64,000 bases of DNA from Colocasia esculenta (lineage: Eukaryota > Streptophyta > Magnoliopsida > Alismatales > Araceae), in assembly GCA_014218235.1 (NCBI GenBank), contig CM024761.1, positions 95,601,648-95,665,647 of the forward strand, written 5' to 3'. The translations under genes were made by a program, and so were the position numbers. Position 1 is the stretch's first letter; the number at the start of each line of letters is the position of its first letter. Shown piece by piece: positions 46,701 to 57,100 of this stretch. A model generated the notes under the pieces. The model ran no database searches. It had not been told where the DNA came from and saw nothing but the letters and a program-made list of their open reading frames with translations.

Positions 46701-47697
46701 GCTTCAGTGTCTGAAAGCTTTTCTCACATTCCTTGCTCCAGACATAAGGGTTCTCTTTTCGTGTAAGGTGAGTAAGAGGTACAACTATCTTGGAGATGTC
46801 TTTTATGAACCACCTGTAGTAGCCATCCAGTCCAAGAAAGCTTTTGATGTCAGTGACATTGGTCGGTCTCTCCCAATTGAGTACAGTTTCAACCTTGGAA
46901 GGATCAACAGCTATACCATCCTTTGATATGACATGGCCTAGAAATGACACCTCCTCGGGCCAGAATTCACACTTGCTCAATTTGGCGTAGAGTTTGTTGT
47001 CGTGCAAGATCTATAAAGCAATCCTCAGATGCTCCTCATACTCTTCCTTGGTTTTGGAGTATATAAGAATATCATCAATAAAAACCACGACGAACTTGTC
47101 GAGGTATGGTCGATATATGTTGTTCATCAATTGCATAAAAGCTGCAGGAGCATTGGTTAGTCCAAAAGGCATGACTACAAATTCATAATGATCGTACTTG
47201 CTCCTGAATGCTATCTTGTAAATATCTGCATCCTTAATTCTCATCTGATGATATCCTGATCTAAGGTCAATCTTAGAAAAGTATTTAGCTCTTGATATTT
47301 GATCAAACAACTCGTCGACACGAGGCAGAGGGTATTTGTTTTTGATAGGGAGGTGATTCAATTGCTTGTAGTCGATGCATAATCTCATGAATCCATCCTT
47401 CTTCTTGACAACCTGAACAGGTGCTCTCCAAGGAGAAGTACTTGGTCTAATAAAACCCTTTTCCAACAATTCCATTAACTGCTCCTTCAATTCCTTTAAT
47501 TCGGCAGGAGACATTCTATATGGCTGACGTGACACCGGTGCCGCTCCAGGAGTTAGATCGATTGAGAAATTTTCATCTCGTTCAGGTGGAATGCCTGGTA
47601 GCTCATCGGGTAATACGTTAGGATACTCTTGCACTATATGTATGTCAGATATCTTGGATGCTTTCTTTTCAACTACTATGATGGCAAGGAATGCCAC
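46615..47697 (-). pseudogene. pol: Reverse transcriptase (element C)
   Basis: Open from 47697 to 47011, then after one stop from 47007 on. It shows QPYRMSPAELKELK, LCIDYKQLNHLP, FSKIDLRSGYHQMR, PFGLTNAPAAFMQLMN and the catalytic VVFIDDILIYS, followed by thumb residues (CEFWPEEVSFLGHVIS) and the connection (IKSFLGLDGYYRWFI). The FIDD box is intact. A frameshift near 46680 separates it from RNase H. Confidence 0.9.
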
Positions 47698-47796
47698 ACA
47701 CCCTTTCTTATCATGTTCTGTGCTTAATAGTAGAGACGAGAGACTAGTGTCTCTTGTGTCTACGTCCCATGAAAGTTAACTTAGGGAATTCACTAA
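47698..47796 (-). other. Short protease-RT linker of C, cut by F
   Basis: One frame stays open upstream of RT for about 28 codons (DKKGCVAFLAI) before a stop near 47785. The protease itself is not in the window; F begins at 47797. Confidence 0.55.
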
Positions 47797-47822
47797 TGAA
47801 GAGATGCAGAGTTCCCTAAATG

Positions 47823-47852
47823 GTAATCTAGAGGGGGGGTTGAATAGATTAC
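47823..47852 (-). other. LTR-terminal hairpin with C-run loop, element F
   Basis: GTAATCTA pairs with TAGATTAC (8 bp) around a G/C-run loop, 26 bp from the LTR end. Confidence 0.85.
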
Positions 47853-48528
47853 GGACAATTTAAAGGCTTAACTCCCTCTTTTTACAATAGCACAGACAAT
47901 TAAAGTGTTGGCAAAAATCAGACTATGTGTGGATGTGTGTGAGTGATTGGTAGATGAATAAGCATGTACTCAAACGTGTATAAAAGTGTCATGCCTACCA
48001 AACATCTAACTCAAATTCATGCAAACCACGAGACACATAGATTTTACGTGGTTCGGAGTACACAACTCGTGTATCCTACATCCACGGGCCACACACACAT
48101 GTAGAATCACTTGCTTATGAGCTAGTTCACGAACTACAACTCACTCACGTGTTTATCTGATGTGAACCCACGATCAGATTACACACACACACGTGTATCA
48201 AGCACAACAACCGCTTGAAACACCACACACACACACAAGTATGGAATATAAAGAACAGGGAAGGGTTTGAGAGTTGAAGAACAAATCCAATAAGCAAACT
48301 CTTCCTCTGAACGTCCTCCTGGAGTCCAAGCCTCGATTTTGAGATCAGATGTTGATGTAGATGCTTGAATCCAAGACGTTTGGACTTCACCTTCCGCTGC
48401 AAGAGTCTTCCGTTCTTGGTTCTGGGCGGTAGGTTGAAGCAGAGCAGCAGAACAAGGCTTCTTGTAAGAACTCTTTTGGGTTTTTGCTTGGAGGCTGCTT
48501 GTGTACGAGATTTGTTGCAAAAGATTGC

Positions 48529-48535
48529 TTATATA
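48529..48535 (-). promoter_or_regulatory. TATA box, LTR F
   Basis: Minus strand TATATAA, about 90 bp downstream (in sense) of the GTCGAC cluster. Confidence 0.6.
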
Positions 48536-48624
48536 TGAGTGTTAACATATGGAGAGTCGTACTCCATAGAAACACTAAGTTTGGCAACTTGCAAAACTTC
48601 TCGTAATATGTTTTCCGCTTATCT

Positions 48625-48881
48625 GTCGACAGGTCTTGCATCTGCTATCGACAGGCAAAGACTGCTTGTGAAGAACCAGAAGGCTGAAGGCTCTGACTGT
48701 GTGCATCTGTCGACAGGTGCCCTGTTGCTGTCGACAGGTGCAGGCCTTCCTGAGCTTTTGATCTTCGGACTGGTTGCATCTGTCGACAGGGTCACTCCTG
48801 CTGTCGACAGGCAATGCCTTGGCAGAACTGGCTGCTCTCTGACTATTTGTATCTGTCGACAGGTCCTTGCTTGCTGTCAAC
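48625..48881. repeat. Paired GTCGAC cluster, LTR F
   Basis: Pairs start at 48625/48647 (second is ATCGAC), 48709/48730, 48782/48803 and 48855/48876 (second is GTCAAC): spacings 22, 21, 21, 21. Pairs recur every 84, 73 and 73 bp. Each motif sits in CTGTCGACAGG. Confidence 0.92.
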
Positions 48882-49164
48882 AGGTACCTTGTCTTTTGAC
48901 TTTTACTTGATCTTTCAAGCTTCTTTTTGGCACATGTCTTACATGGTATATCTCCTACAAAAGTGAACATAATTAGTGAGATATTATGAACATAATATCA
49001 AGCATTGTACCAAGTTGTTATGACAAGTTATTGTTTGAAGATCTCATTCATTTAAAAACTCAATTCACATTGTTTATCACTTGTTGGCATTGTACATCAT
49101 TGCACATCAATGTTCATCATCAAAAACATGTTTTATTGATTAATTAGAATGCGAGAACCCAACA

Positions 49165-49178
49165 TTCTCCCCCTTTTT
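49165..49178 (-). other. Polypurine tract of F
   Basis: Minus strand AAAAAGGGGGAGAA directly before the 3' LTR (TGTTGGG). Confidence 0.85.
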
Positions 49179-49462
49179 GATGATGACAAAATTAATCAAT
49201 TAATGCATGATTGAGTTTTTCTCCCCCTTTTTCTAACATCCAAAAGCACACCATAGACACAAGTAAAATGCACAGAGCAAAGATTTTCATTGATTTTCAT
49301 GAGTGCATACACATGACATTGGGTGCTAATGAAAGGAAATAAGAAATAAAGGGAAAGTCATGGCATGATGACCATAGAACAAGCAAAAGTACATTAAACA
49401 TGACATGAATAAAATGAAACGTAGACTACAGGACTAGACCCAATCCTAGACAACTAAGCTAT

Positions 49463-50620
49463 CTAAGCATCTTCATCAGCGGGCTGTGAAGGAGCCGGTT
49501 GATCAGCATGACGCTCAGGCGCAATGTGGTCCAGACGTGAATCGAGAACTACAATGCCAGATTCCATAGTATCCAATCTTGCATTGAGGCTTGCAAAACC
49601 ATTAGTCATCTGAAGTTGCAACTGAGCTAGCAGTTGGCAGATGGACGGCTCAGTAGCACCAACAGTGACATCTCCCGGAGCATCAAAGGACTCAGTGTTG
49701 GAGTCATCTTCATCTTCAGCGTCTTCCTCAGCTTCATCTTGATCTTCATTGACCTCTTCAACACCAACACCAATTTCTTCAGCTACAGCGGCTCCCTTGC
49801 CCTTGAGATCTCTTGACACTATCCCATCAACTAACTTGTAGCCCATCCTCTGAGCTGCGATGAGGTCATAGGAGCTACGGGAAGAAAGATCCGTCATCTC
49901 CTCCTGTGGGATGTGGATGCCAAGAAAGAGGAATAGAGATGTGAGTTGGCATGCATAGGGCATTGATCTCTTTGAACTTTGAACACACTGGCAAAAGATA
50001 GAGATCATGAGGAGTGGAAGGTTGATGAGATCAGTGTGGATGAATTGGTGAAGCAGAGACTTGTGAAGGGAGGTCACAAGTTCACGGCTTCCATCCTTTG
50101 GAAGAATTAGTGTGGTGAAGATGTGGTGGATTAGGCGATGAAGTGGAGGGAAAGAGTTGGCATTCAAATGCATACGATTGGTAGGGTCGTAGGGCTGCCG
50201 AACAACTAGAGTGTGGAACTCCTCGGGAGTGGGATGAAAGGTTTTGATGTCAACTCCTGTATTGGGAATTTGAAGGGCAGTGGATAAAAGGTTTGGAGTT
50301 ACAAAGAAGGGAGTGTCTTTGACTTTGGTGAAGAGCTTGTCATCTTTGGACAAGCGAAGATTGGTATAGAAGTCGGTCACAGCGGTGGGAGAGTACCACT
50401 TGTGATCGTAACAAAAGGGTGCCCAACCCTGGACATCTAAAAGAGGCAGAAGGCCTGGAAACATGTCCTGTAAAGAGATGAAGTCGACGTAGCAGGGCTG
50501 CACGACTTTGGTGAAGGTGCCATGGACATTGAGGAGTTGGAGATTTGGCGGGATCACGAGCTCCGGCAAGCGATCCTCCTGGTGCTTCGTGCGACACTCA
50601 GAGGTCGCCCTGGAGCCTTG
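49463..50620 (-). pseudogene. 3' ORF of element F (plant-transposon-protein-like), main part
   Basis: About 385 codons remain downstream of G. The N-terminal two thirds (LPELVIPPNLQLL, FPGLLPLLDVQGW, LLPMLIS-type hydrophobic helices) resemble the uncharacterised domain often called putative plant transposon protein, found in extra ORFs of plant LTR elements. An acidic linker (EDAEDEDDSNTE) and a coiled-coil-like C-terminus (LLAQLQLQMTNGFASLNARL) follow. The role is unknown; env-like has been proposed for SIRE ORFs at this position, but I see no clear signal peptide or transmembrane segment. The true start is at 61526, beyond G. Confidence 0.75.
50616..50620. repeat. Target-site duplication of element G, left copy (CCTTG)
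   Basis: The right copy is CCCTG (61462-61466): one mismatch. Confidence 0.75.
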
Positions 50621-50646
50621 TGAAGGATCGATAAAAGGTGTGGACA

Positions 50647-50679
50647 AGATCTAGAAGGGGGGGGGGGTTGAATAGATCT
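50647..50679 (-). other. LTR-terminal hairpin with C-run loop, 3' LTR of G
   Basis: AGATCTA pairs with TAGATCT around a G/C run, 26 bp from the LTR end. Confidence 0.85.
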
Positions 50680-51598
50680 ATGCCAACTAATGCGGAAGCT
50701 AAACCAATTTGGAAAAACCTTTGAATCAGAGTTAGATTGAAAGCAAATTGTATAGATCTGAAGAGAGATTAAGTGAGTTAAACAATTGGAGTGAGTAAAC
50801 AAGTTGATTAGATAGATTCACACGATCCTATGCATTCATCTAACGAGGAGAAAATTCAAACCACAAAGAGACCAATGCACAGAGATTTTTAGGTGGTTCG
50901 GAAATCACACCACGTGACTCCTACATCCACCCCTCACACGCAGTGAGGATCCACTAAACAACCTGGGTTACACACCCCACACTGGAGCGTGAGAACTCCA
51001 CAAATGAGTTAGACAACTCACACACTACCTAGAGCAAGACTACTCTAGACTCTGAGCAAGACTGCTCAACCAACCAACTTGAGTACGACGACTCAAAAAC
51101 CTGAGCACACAGGCTCACAACCACTTGCTAGAACAGAAACAACAAGATTCAGATCCTCTAGCAATGATCTGATTTATTAAGGCCAATTCAAGAAGATTGG
51201 TGCAACGGATTATGCACAATTTCTAGAATAGCCAAGAAGAACAAGAAAGACTTTAGACTCGAGGTTGACAATTCTTGTTCTTCAAGAAAACTCCCTTGTA
51301 GAGGCCGAATTGGAAGAATCAAGATCACTTGAAGTCCCTTGGCCGATGCTCTGCAACTTTGATCTTGGGATCTTCCTTGAGAGCTTCACAATCGCTGGCT
51401 TCTACATGATCTGCTCCTTTGAAGTTGATCCTAGTGCTTCATGCTGATCAAACTTCAAGTCTTGTGCTCAGAGAAGTGTGAATTGGTGTGGGAGCACAGG
51501 AGAGAGCAAGAACAGGGAGGTGAGACTCTCTTGCTGCCGCTTGCAGGTTTCTGGAGGCTCTAAAGAGATTCTCTTGGGATGAGTGCCCATTAGGAGGG

Positions 51599-51606
51599 TA
51601 TTTATA
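51599..51606 (-). promoter_or_regulatory. TATA box, 3' LTR of G
   Basis: Minus strand TATAAATA, about 120 bp downstream in sense of the GTCGAC cluster; 5' LTR copy at 60753-60760. Confidence 0.65.
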
Positions 51607-51725
51607 CCGTAAGTATCCGAAGATACCCTTGGGGTACGTGGGCACAAGATCCAATGTTGATCTGACATCTCCCTAGGGTGCCACGTGTCCAGGGGAAAGT
51701 TTAAGTCACAGAGATTCCGGAGTGT

Positions 51726-52123
51726 GTCGACCTGCCCATGAGGTGTGTCGACACACTCTCCCAGACTGGCAAAACAAATCCCTGGGAGAGGTCTCTACTG
51801 TCGACCTGAGATGATTCAGTGTCGACCTCATGACCCAAACAACAAAACAACCCTGCTGGGAAGGCTCTCTAGTGTCGACCTGATCTCATCTTGTGTCGAC
51901 TTGCTCTGGCCATCTGAAAAATAGGCCTTCTGGGAGAGCCATCTAGTGTCGACCTGCCTGCATTTGGTGTCGACCTGCTTTGGCTATCTGAACAACAGGC
52001 CTTCTGGGAAGGCTCTCTAGTGTCGACCTGCTCTGGACTCGTGTCGACCTGAGATGGACTTTTCTTCACATTTCTGCCTTTGTTCTGTACCATTGTGTCG
52101 ACACCAAGGATGGTTGTGTCGAC
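51726..52123. repeat. Paired GTCGAC cluster, 3' LTR of G (74-bp period)
   Basis: Six pairs start at 51726/51747, 51800/51821, 51874/51895, 51948/51969, 52022/52043 and 52097/52118, every pair exactly 21 bp apart. Pairs repeat each 74, 74, 74, 74 and 75 bp. The 15 bases inside each pair differ. Confidence 0.95.
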
Positions 52124-52348
52124 ACTACCTTTGCAGAAAATGTTTGTCCCTGAGAAAATAAACACATAAATCATTAGTTAAATATATTATTATGAATATC
52201 AATGATAAATGTGCTTGGAAACATACTTTTTGAATATTGTAATTTCAGGTGATGTATTTTACATGTTCCAATGGTTATGCATTAAAATCACAACTTATCA
52301 TCATCAAAATGTGAGGAGAAATGAATTATATTCGCACTCAACCCAACA

Positions 52349-52362
52349 ATCTCCCCCTTTTT
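52349..52362 (-). other. Polypurine tract of G
   Basis: Minus strand AAAAAGGGGGAGAT abutting the 3' LTR (TGTTGGG). Confidence 0.88.
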
Positions 52363-52723
52363 GATGATAGCAACATTAAGTTCATTTGGAATTGGAAATT
52401 TTCAATGAAATGTGATTTTAAGCATTTTCATTTTCTTTTATTTATTCTTGTCAAGGACCTTTGAACAATTTTTTTAGTGACATTGAAATTTATACACATG
52501 ATAGACACAATGTTACTAGAAATAAGCTGTTTCCACACAAAGGTCAAGCAGCTTGACAAACATTCATCACATTCACATTCATTCAAAAGATTTGCAATCA
52601 CATTTAAGGCACAAAAATGGGCACAGAAACTTCTATTCATTTCATTTCATTCATGATGTAAACATTGTGAACATTACAATTTCAAACAAACTTCTCCCCC
52701 TTTGACATTATCAAAAGAATACA

Positions 52724-53780
52724 TTACTGGGGAGGAGGAGGAGGAGGAATGGGTAACAAAATAGTCTCAATATCCGTTAGCCTCTTTTGCATTGAAGTTA
52801 GATTGGACTTCATTTGGGCTTGGATAGTTGAGAGTCTTGTGTGCAGAAGATTCTCCATTCTCTCTGAATTTTCTGACATTGAAGCTTGAAGTGCACTGAA
52901 GTCATTTGACCTTGGCTGTGAAGAGGAAGATGAACCAGTTGACCAACCTGGCCTATTCAATACTTTGAATTCTTGCTTGAGTGCAGACATCTCTTCATCT
53001 ATGTGAGCAGAGAGATTCTTCATGCACTCCAAGTCATCTACCATATGTGCAAATGATAGTCTTGTTTTGCTGATCTCAGATAGTGTCTACTTGGTGTTGA
53101 AGACATCAGCTTGGTAATTTGCCAAAATTCCCTGAAGAACTATTTCCAACTTTGATGGTGCTCCTGCAGCTCAATTGAAGCATCTGCCATTGTCCCAATC
53201 AACCTGTTGAACCTTTGGGCAGCATAATCTGAGGCTGTCTTTTGCTCAATAAACTTAGCAGATACTGTGTTTTCAAATCTTTGAATCCTCAATTCAAAAT
53301 TTGATGACATGGTCTGAATAGAGTTGTTCAAGGTTTCAAACTTGTCATTTAAGAAGGTGAACTCTGGTGGAACAGAAGGTCCACCAAAGGAGGAGGATGC
53401 TTCAGCTGGAGGTGGTGGAGAAAATGATGGGATTTCAGGTTCAAGGTTCATGGAGGAGGAGGGCTGAGGTTGAGGAGATTGAGGGGCAATGAAAGGTTCC
53501 TCAACTTCATCTGCCACATGAGGCTGATCCTCATTTATGGGAGGCTGGTCCTCATGAACTTGAGGCTGATCCTCTGGAGCTAGAGGTTGTTCCTCAGGAA
53601 CTGGAGGCTATTACTCTTGAATTGGAGGCTGATCCTCCTGAGCCACAGGGGCCTCTACTTTAGCTGGCTCTCTCCTTACCTGATCACCAACAATCCTAAA
53701 GCCCATGAATTTCTGAACATGCTTAAAGCCCATGAATTTCTGCCATTGCTCTGTTGAATGGACAGATTTTGGAGAGTTTT
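52724..53780 (-). pseudogene. 3' ORF of element G, C-terminal half only
   Basis: Reading down from about 53780: a segment like F's MGYKLVDGIV (here KFMGFRIVGDQV, partly duplicated), a proline/acid tandem repeat (53645-53520) with two stops, then 53517-53140 (MADEVEEPFIAPQ..., predicted coiled coil around FEFLNDKFETLNNSIQ-like sequence) and 53044-52724 (coiled-coil-like, ending in a proline run). The N-terminal domain present in F is missing, and upstream sequence joins directly to the conserved post-pol block. Function unknown; structural or env-like roles are conjecture. Confidence 0.6.
53520..53645. repeat. 21-bp minisatellite in the 3' ORF of G
   Basis: Six units starting GAGGCTGATCCTC-like at 53520, 53541, 53562, 53583, 53604 and 53625, each 21 bp (seven codons, Pro/Gln/Glu/Asp). 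Confidence 0.85.
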
Positions 53781-54022
53781 TGACAAAAAGATATCATCTA
53801 TATCCAACATCAATTGCAAACAAAAACATGTTTAAGATCAGGACACACATTATCCTTCAGTCTTAGAAAGAAATTTGAATTTCTATAGTTTTGAAGAATA
53901 TAGGTGAGAGTTGACAAATGAATGTAGTAGATCACTCAAGGGATCATTTTGACACTCTAGACACCTGAATGAGGACATCATGCAAGGAAGGCTCCCCCTC
54001 AACAATTGCATATTCATTTCTT

Positions 54023-54110
54023 GGTACTTGGCGGAGACATATACTCTCGCATAGTGAAAGTGTCCAGACAAGTAGAACTTGTCCTTCTTCAAATCACCAT
54101 TTGATATACC
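54023..54110 (-). other. Conserved post-pol block with two hairpins, element G
   Basis: 88 bp about 80% identical by eye to 63370-63458 in F. Stems: 54043-54061 (ACTCTC/GAAAGT, one G-T) and 54068-54082 (ACAAGT/ACTTGT). Confidence 0.7.
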
Positions 54111-54314
54111 AAGAAGTTCAACACAATGTGAGGTGAAGTATTCATTGACCAAAAGAATTAGAGGTGAAGTGGAGAGAGATATGATGAATCAAGGAAGCAA
54201 AGGAGTATGATGATGCAATGAACTCCCCCTTAGGAAATGCCTAACACTCAACCCAATCCCAATGGACATTTACAAAGACCAAGTTCTCTCCTTAAGGATG
54301 ATAATCTACTGTCA

Positions 54315-54831
54315 GGAAGGGGTTTTGTGAAAATGTCAGCAATTTGCTTTTCAGTTTCTATGCAATGGAGTTCAAAAGATTTATTTGCTACCTCATCTCT
54401 CAAGAAATGATGCCTAATTTCAATATGGTTAGTTCTGGAATGCTGAATGGATTTTTAGACAGATTTATTGCACTTGTGTTATCACAAAAGATGATAACAC
54501 AACCTAACTCTTGGTTGTAATCAAGAAGCTGATGTTTCACCCAAAGAATTTGGGTTCCACACCTACCAGCAGCAACATACTCAGCCTCTGCAGTTGACAG
54601 AGCTACTGAATGTTGCTTCTTAGAAGCCCAAGAGATTAGGCACCGACCTAGGTACAAACACAAGCCACTTGTGCTTTTTCTATCTAATTTACAACCAGCA
54701 TAATCAGCATCACAATAGGCAATCAAATCTAACTGGCAATTAGCAGGATACCAAATTCCTAAATCACATGTTCCAACAAGATATTTGAAAATTCTTTTGA
54801 CAGCTAGCATGCGACTTTCTTTAGGATTTGA
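54315..54831 (-). pseudogene. pol: RNase H (element G)
   Basis: Copia-type RNase H: IAYCDADYAGCKLDRKSTSG (D), STAEAEYVAA (E) and IFCDNTSAINLSKNP (D), preceded by the RT-RH connection (AVKRIFKYLVGT). A frameshift after NLSKNPF moves the C-terminal HIEIRHHFLRDEVA part into another frame, reaching to about 54315. Degraded, but the catalytic residues are present. Confidence 0.9.
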
Positions 54832-55898
54832 TTAAAATCTAGCACACAAACACACATTGAATTGAATGTCAGGTCTAGAAGTTGTAAGATAAAGTAGAGA
54901 ACTAATCATACCTCTGTAGGTCTTTGGGTCTACTGACTTACCATTTGAGTCTTCTTCTAGTTTAGCATTTATAGCAATTGGTGTGTTAGAGTGCTTGAGG
55001 TTCTGAAAGTCAAACCTTTTCAGAAGTTCTTTGACATACTTGGTTTGACTGATGAAGATCCCCTCATGAGTTTGGTTAACCTGCAATCCTAAGAAAAATT
55101 TTAGATCTCCCATTAAACTCATTTCAAATTCATTTTTCATTTGATTGGAGAATTCATTACACAGGCCTTTATTGGTTGATCCAAATATTATGTCATCAAC
55201 ATAATTTGGACAACAATTATTTGATTATTGACTATTTTTGTCAACAAGGTTTGAACAACAGTTCATCTGGAGTATCCTTTTTCAAGCAAAAAAGAGCTCA
55301 CATGGTCAGACCAAGCTCTTAGAGCTTGTTTAAGACCATATAGAGCCTTATGAAGCTTGAAAACATGGTTAGGATGTTTTTCATTTTCAAATCCAGGAGG
55401 TTGTTCAACAAAAACATTTTCCTTGATCTATCTATTTATGAATGTACTTTTAACATCCATTTGATAAACTTTGAATTTCATGGAGGATGCAAAAGCAAGG
55501 AAAATTGTAACTGCTTCTAGTCTAGCTTCAGGGACATATGACTCTTCAAAGTCAATTCCAAACTCTTGATTATACCCCTTTGCAACTAGCCTAGCTTTAT
55601 TTCTTATGACTTGACCAGATTCATTCAGTTTATTTCTGAAGACCCATCTAGTGCCAATGATTGTTTGGTCACTAGGTCTAGGTACTAATTCCCATACTTG
55701 ATTTCTTTCAAATTGATGAAGTTCATCATGCATGGCATTAATCCAATTAGAACTTGGTAAAGCTTCATCAATTGACTTTGGTTCAATTTGGGAAATTAGA
55801 GCTAGTCGGTCTTCTTCAATAGCAAGCATAAAAGATGATCTAGTCCTAACTCTATCATTCAAATTACCAACAATATTATCTAATGGGTGACCTCTCAA
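54832..55898 (-). pseudogene. pol: Reverse transcriptase (element G)
   Basis: N-terminal part 55898-55428: NWINAMHDELHQFERNQVWELVPRP, GTRWVFRNKLNE, ARLVAKGYNQEFGIDFEES and YQMDVKSTFINR, with a stop where the family continues. The catalytic YVDD codons lie at 55192-55203 but in a frame displaced by indels. The C-terminal part 55140-54832 is open: LMGDLKFFLGLQVNQ, SRPDIQFNVCLCARF. At least two frameshifts and two stops. Typical copia layout with RT after integrase. Confidence 0.9.
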
Positions 55899-56107
55899 AA
55901 TTCGATGTTCAGAAATTACCTGTTGAGGGGTACTTAAATCTAGAGCAATGTTACCTGATCCACTTGAAGATGGTGAATTGTGTTCAAGATCTCACCAGTG
56001 TCTTCAAGCTCCTCAACAGTTGGTGAAGAGTCCACAATGAAGTCATCCTCTTCACTGTCGTGTTTTTCCCTACATGATTTAGAAGTGTTAGTTGAAAAGG
56101 ATTTTCA

Positions 56108-57100
56108 TCAAATAACATGAGGAGACTCTTCAACAGTTTTGTTTTTGAGAATGTACACTCTGAAAGCTCTTGACAGTTCTGAATAGCCAAGGAAGATGGC
56201 TTCCTGACTCTTAGCATCAAACTTGTCAAGATTTTCTTTATTATTGTTGTGTACATAACATTTGCACCCAAAGATTTTGAAATAAGAAACAATTGGCTTC
56301 TTGTTTTTCAGTAATTCATAGGGGGTTTTCTTGATTTTTGGTTTGACCAATGCTCTATTGAGAATATGATTTGCTGTGTTTACAGCTTCAGCCCAGAAGG
56401 ATTTGGGCAAATTACTCTCAAGGAGCATGGATCTAGCCATTTCCACAAGAGTTCTGTTCTTTCTTTCCACAACTCCATTTTGTTCTGGAGTTCTTGGTGA
56501 AGAAAACTTGTGGAAAATTTGAAGTTCAGCACATAAATCAGAAAAGGATTGGTTTTCAAATTCTTCCCCATGATCAGTCAAAATATTTTTGATTTTATAT
56601 GAATAATTTGTTAGGGCAGTGGTACAGAATTTCCTGAATTCATGGCAAGTATCACTTTTGTGGGACAAGAAAATGACCCAAGTAAATCTAGTAAAATCAT
56701 CAATGATTACAAACCCATATCTCTTGCCACTTAGACTTAGAATTCTTGTTGGGCCAAAAAGGCCCATATGAAGTAGTTCTAGTGGCCTAGATGTGAGTAC
56801 CTCATTGAAGTTCTTAAAAGATTTTCGGGTTTGTTTACCTTGGGCACAGATCCCACAAACTTGATTTTCAACATTTGAAAAGGATTCAGGAAGACCCTTA
56901 ACCAATTCAGCCTTAACAATTTATTTAAAGTTCTGAAACTTGCATGGCCAAGTCTTTTGTGCCAAGTCCATGCAATTTCATCTTTATTTGCAACAAAGCA
57001 AAGATTTTCAGAAAAGTTTTTATTAAGGTCAATCATATAAACATTGTTCTCCCTTTTTCCAAAAAAATGATTTTATCAGTTGATGAATCAATTATTTTGC
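56108..57100 (-). pseudogene. pol: Integrase (element G)
   Basis: The zinc-binding domain is HKRLGHASF with cysteines in CGICAQGKQ, split by a frameshift near 56900. The core is open from 56905: VIIDDFTRFTWV (D), LTDHGEEFEN (D) and PRTPEQNGVVERKNRT (E), then SFWAEAVNTANHILNRA and the C-terminal GCKCYVHNNNKENLDKFDAKS. The frame ends at 56108. All triad residues are present in the open core, so the core itself is the best preserved part of G's pol. Confidence 0.9.

Larger units (their letters stand above)
17205..47796 (-). mobile_element. Element C: Tekay-like chromovirus with B and F nested in it
   Basis: The 3' LTR (17205-19850 plus 44402-44703) is followed by a polypurine-type tract and a Tekay-like pol (44704-47796). 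B is inserted in the LTR with an exact GTCTA duplication, and F interrupts the region upstream of RT at 47797. C's gag, most of its protease and its 5' LTR must lie beyond base 64000. The left flank GTCTC (17200-17204) is its likely target duplication, which cannot be confirmed here. Confidence 0.8.
47797..49164 (-). repeat. 3' LTR of element F
   Basis: About 1368 bp from TGAAGAGATG to AACCCAACA; the left boundary is set by analogy with LTR G (TGAAGGAT) and by a 26-bp distance to the shared terminal hairpin. Contains a TATATAA box (minus strand, 48529-48535), an AC microsatellite near 48180-48240 and the GTCGAC cluster. Confidence 0.85.
50621..52348 (-). repeat. 3' LTR of element G
   Basis: 1728 bp. 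Contains the terminal hairpin, a minus-strand TATAAATA box and six GTCGAC pairs. It is 43 bp longer than the 5' LTR, mainly because it keeps the sixth pair. Confidence 0.93.

Noticed and set aside
48180..48240. AC-rich microsatellite in LTR F
   Set aside because: Short simple repeat without further structure; kept only as a note in the LTR entry.
49463..50647. 394-codon frame as a host gene
   Set aside because: It lies between the RNase H and the polypurine tract/LTR of F in element order, and its start is beyond G; it is the element's own 3' ORF. The apparent start at 50647 lies inside LTR G and is not the real one.
51726..52123. GTCGAC repeats as SalI linker or cloning artefact
   Set aside because: Each site is embedded in longer family-specific sequence, recurs in both LTRs and internal regions, and some copies are mutated; artefact is implausible.
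53883..54152. 89-codon minus-strand frame over the conserved post-pol block of G
   Set aside because: The matching block in F is not open in the same frame and has indels, so I treat the block as a nucleotide-level signal rather than a protein.
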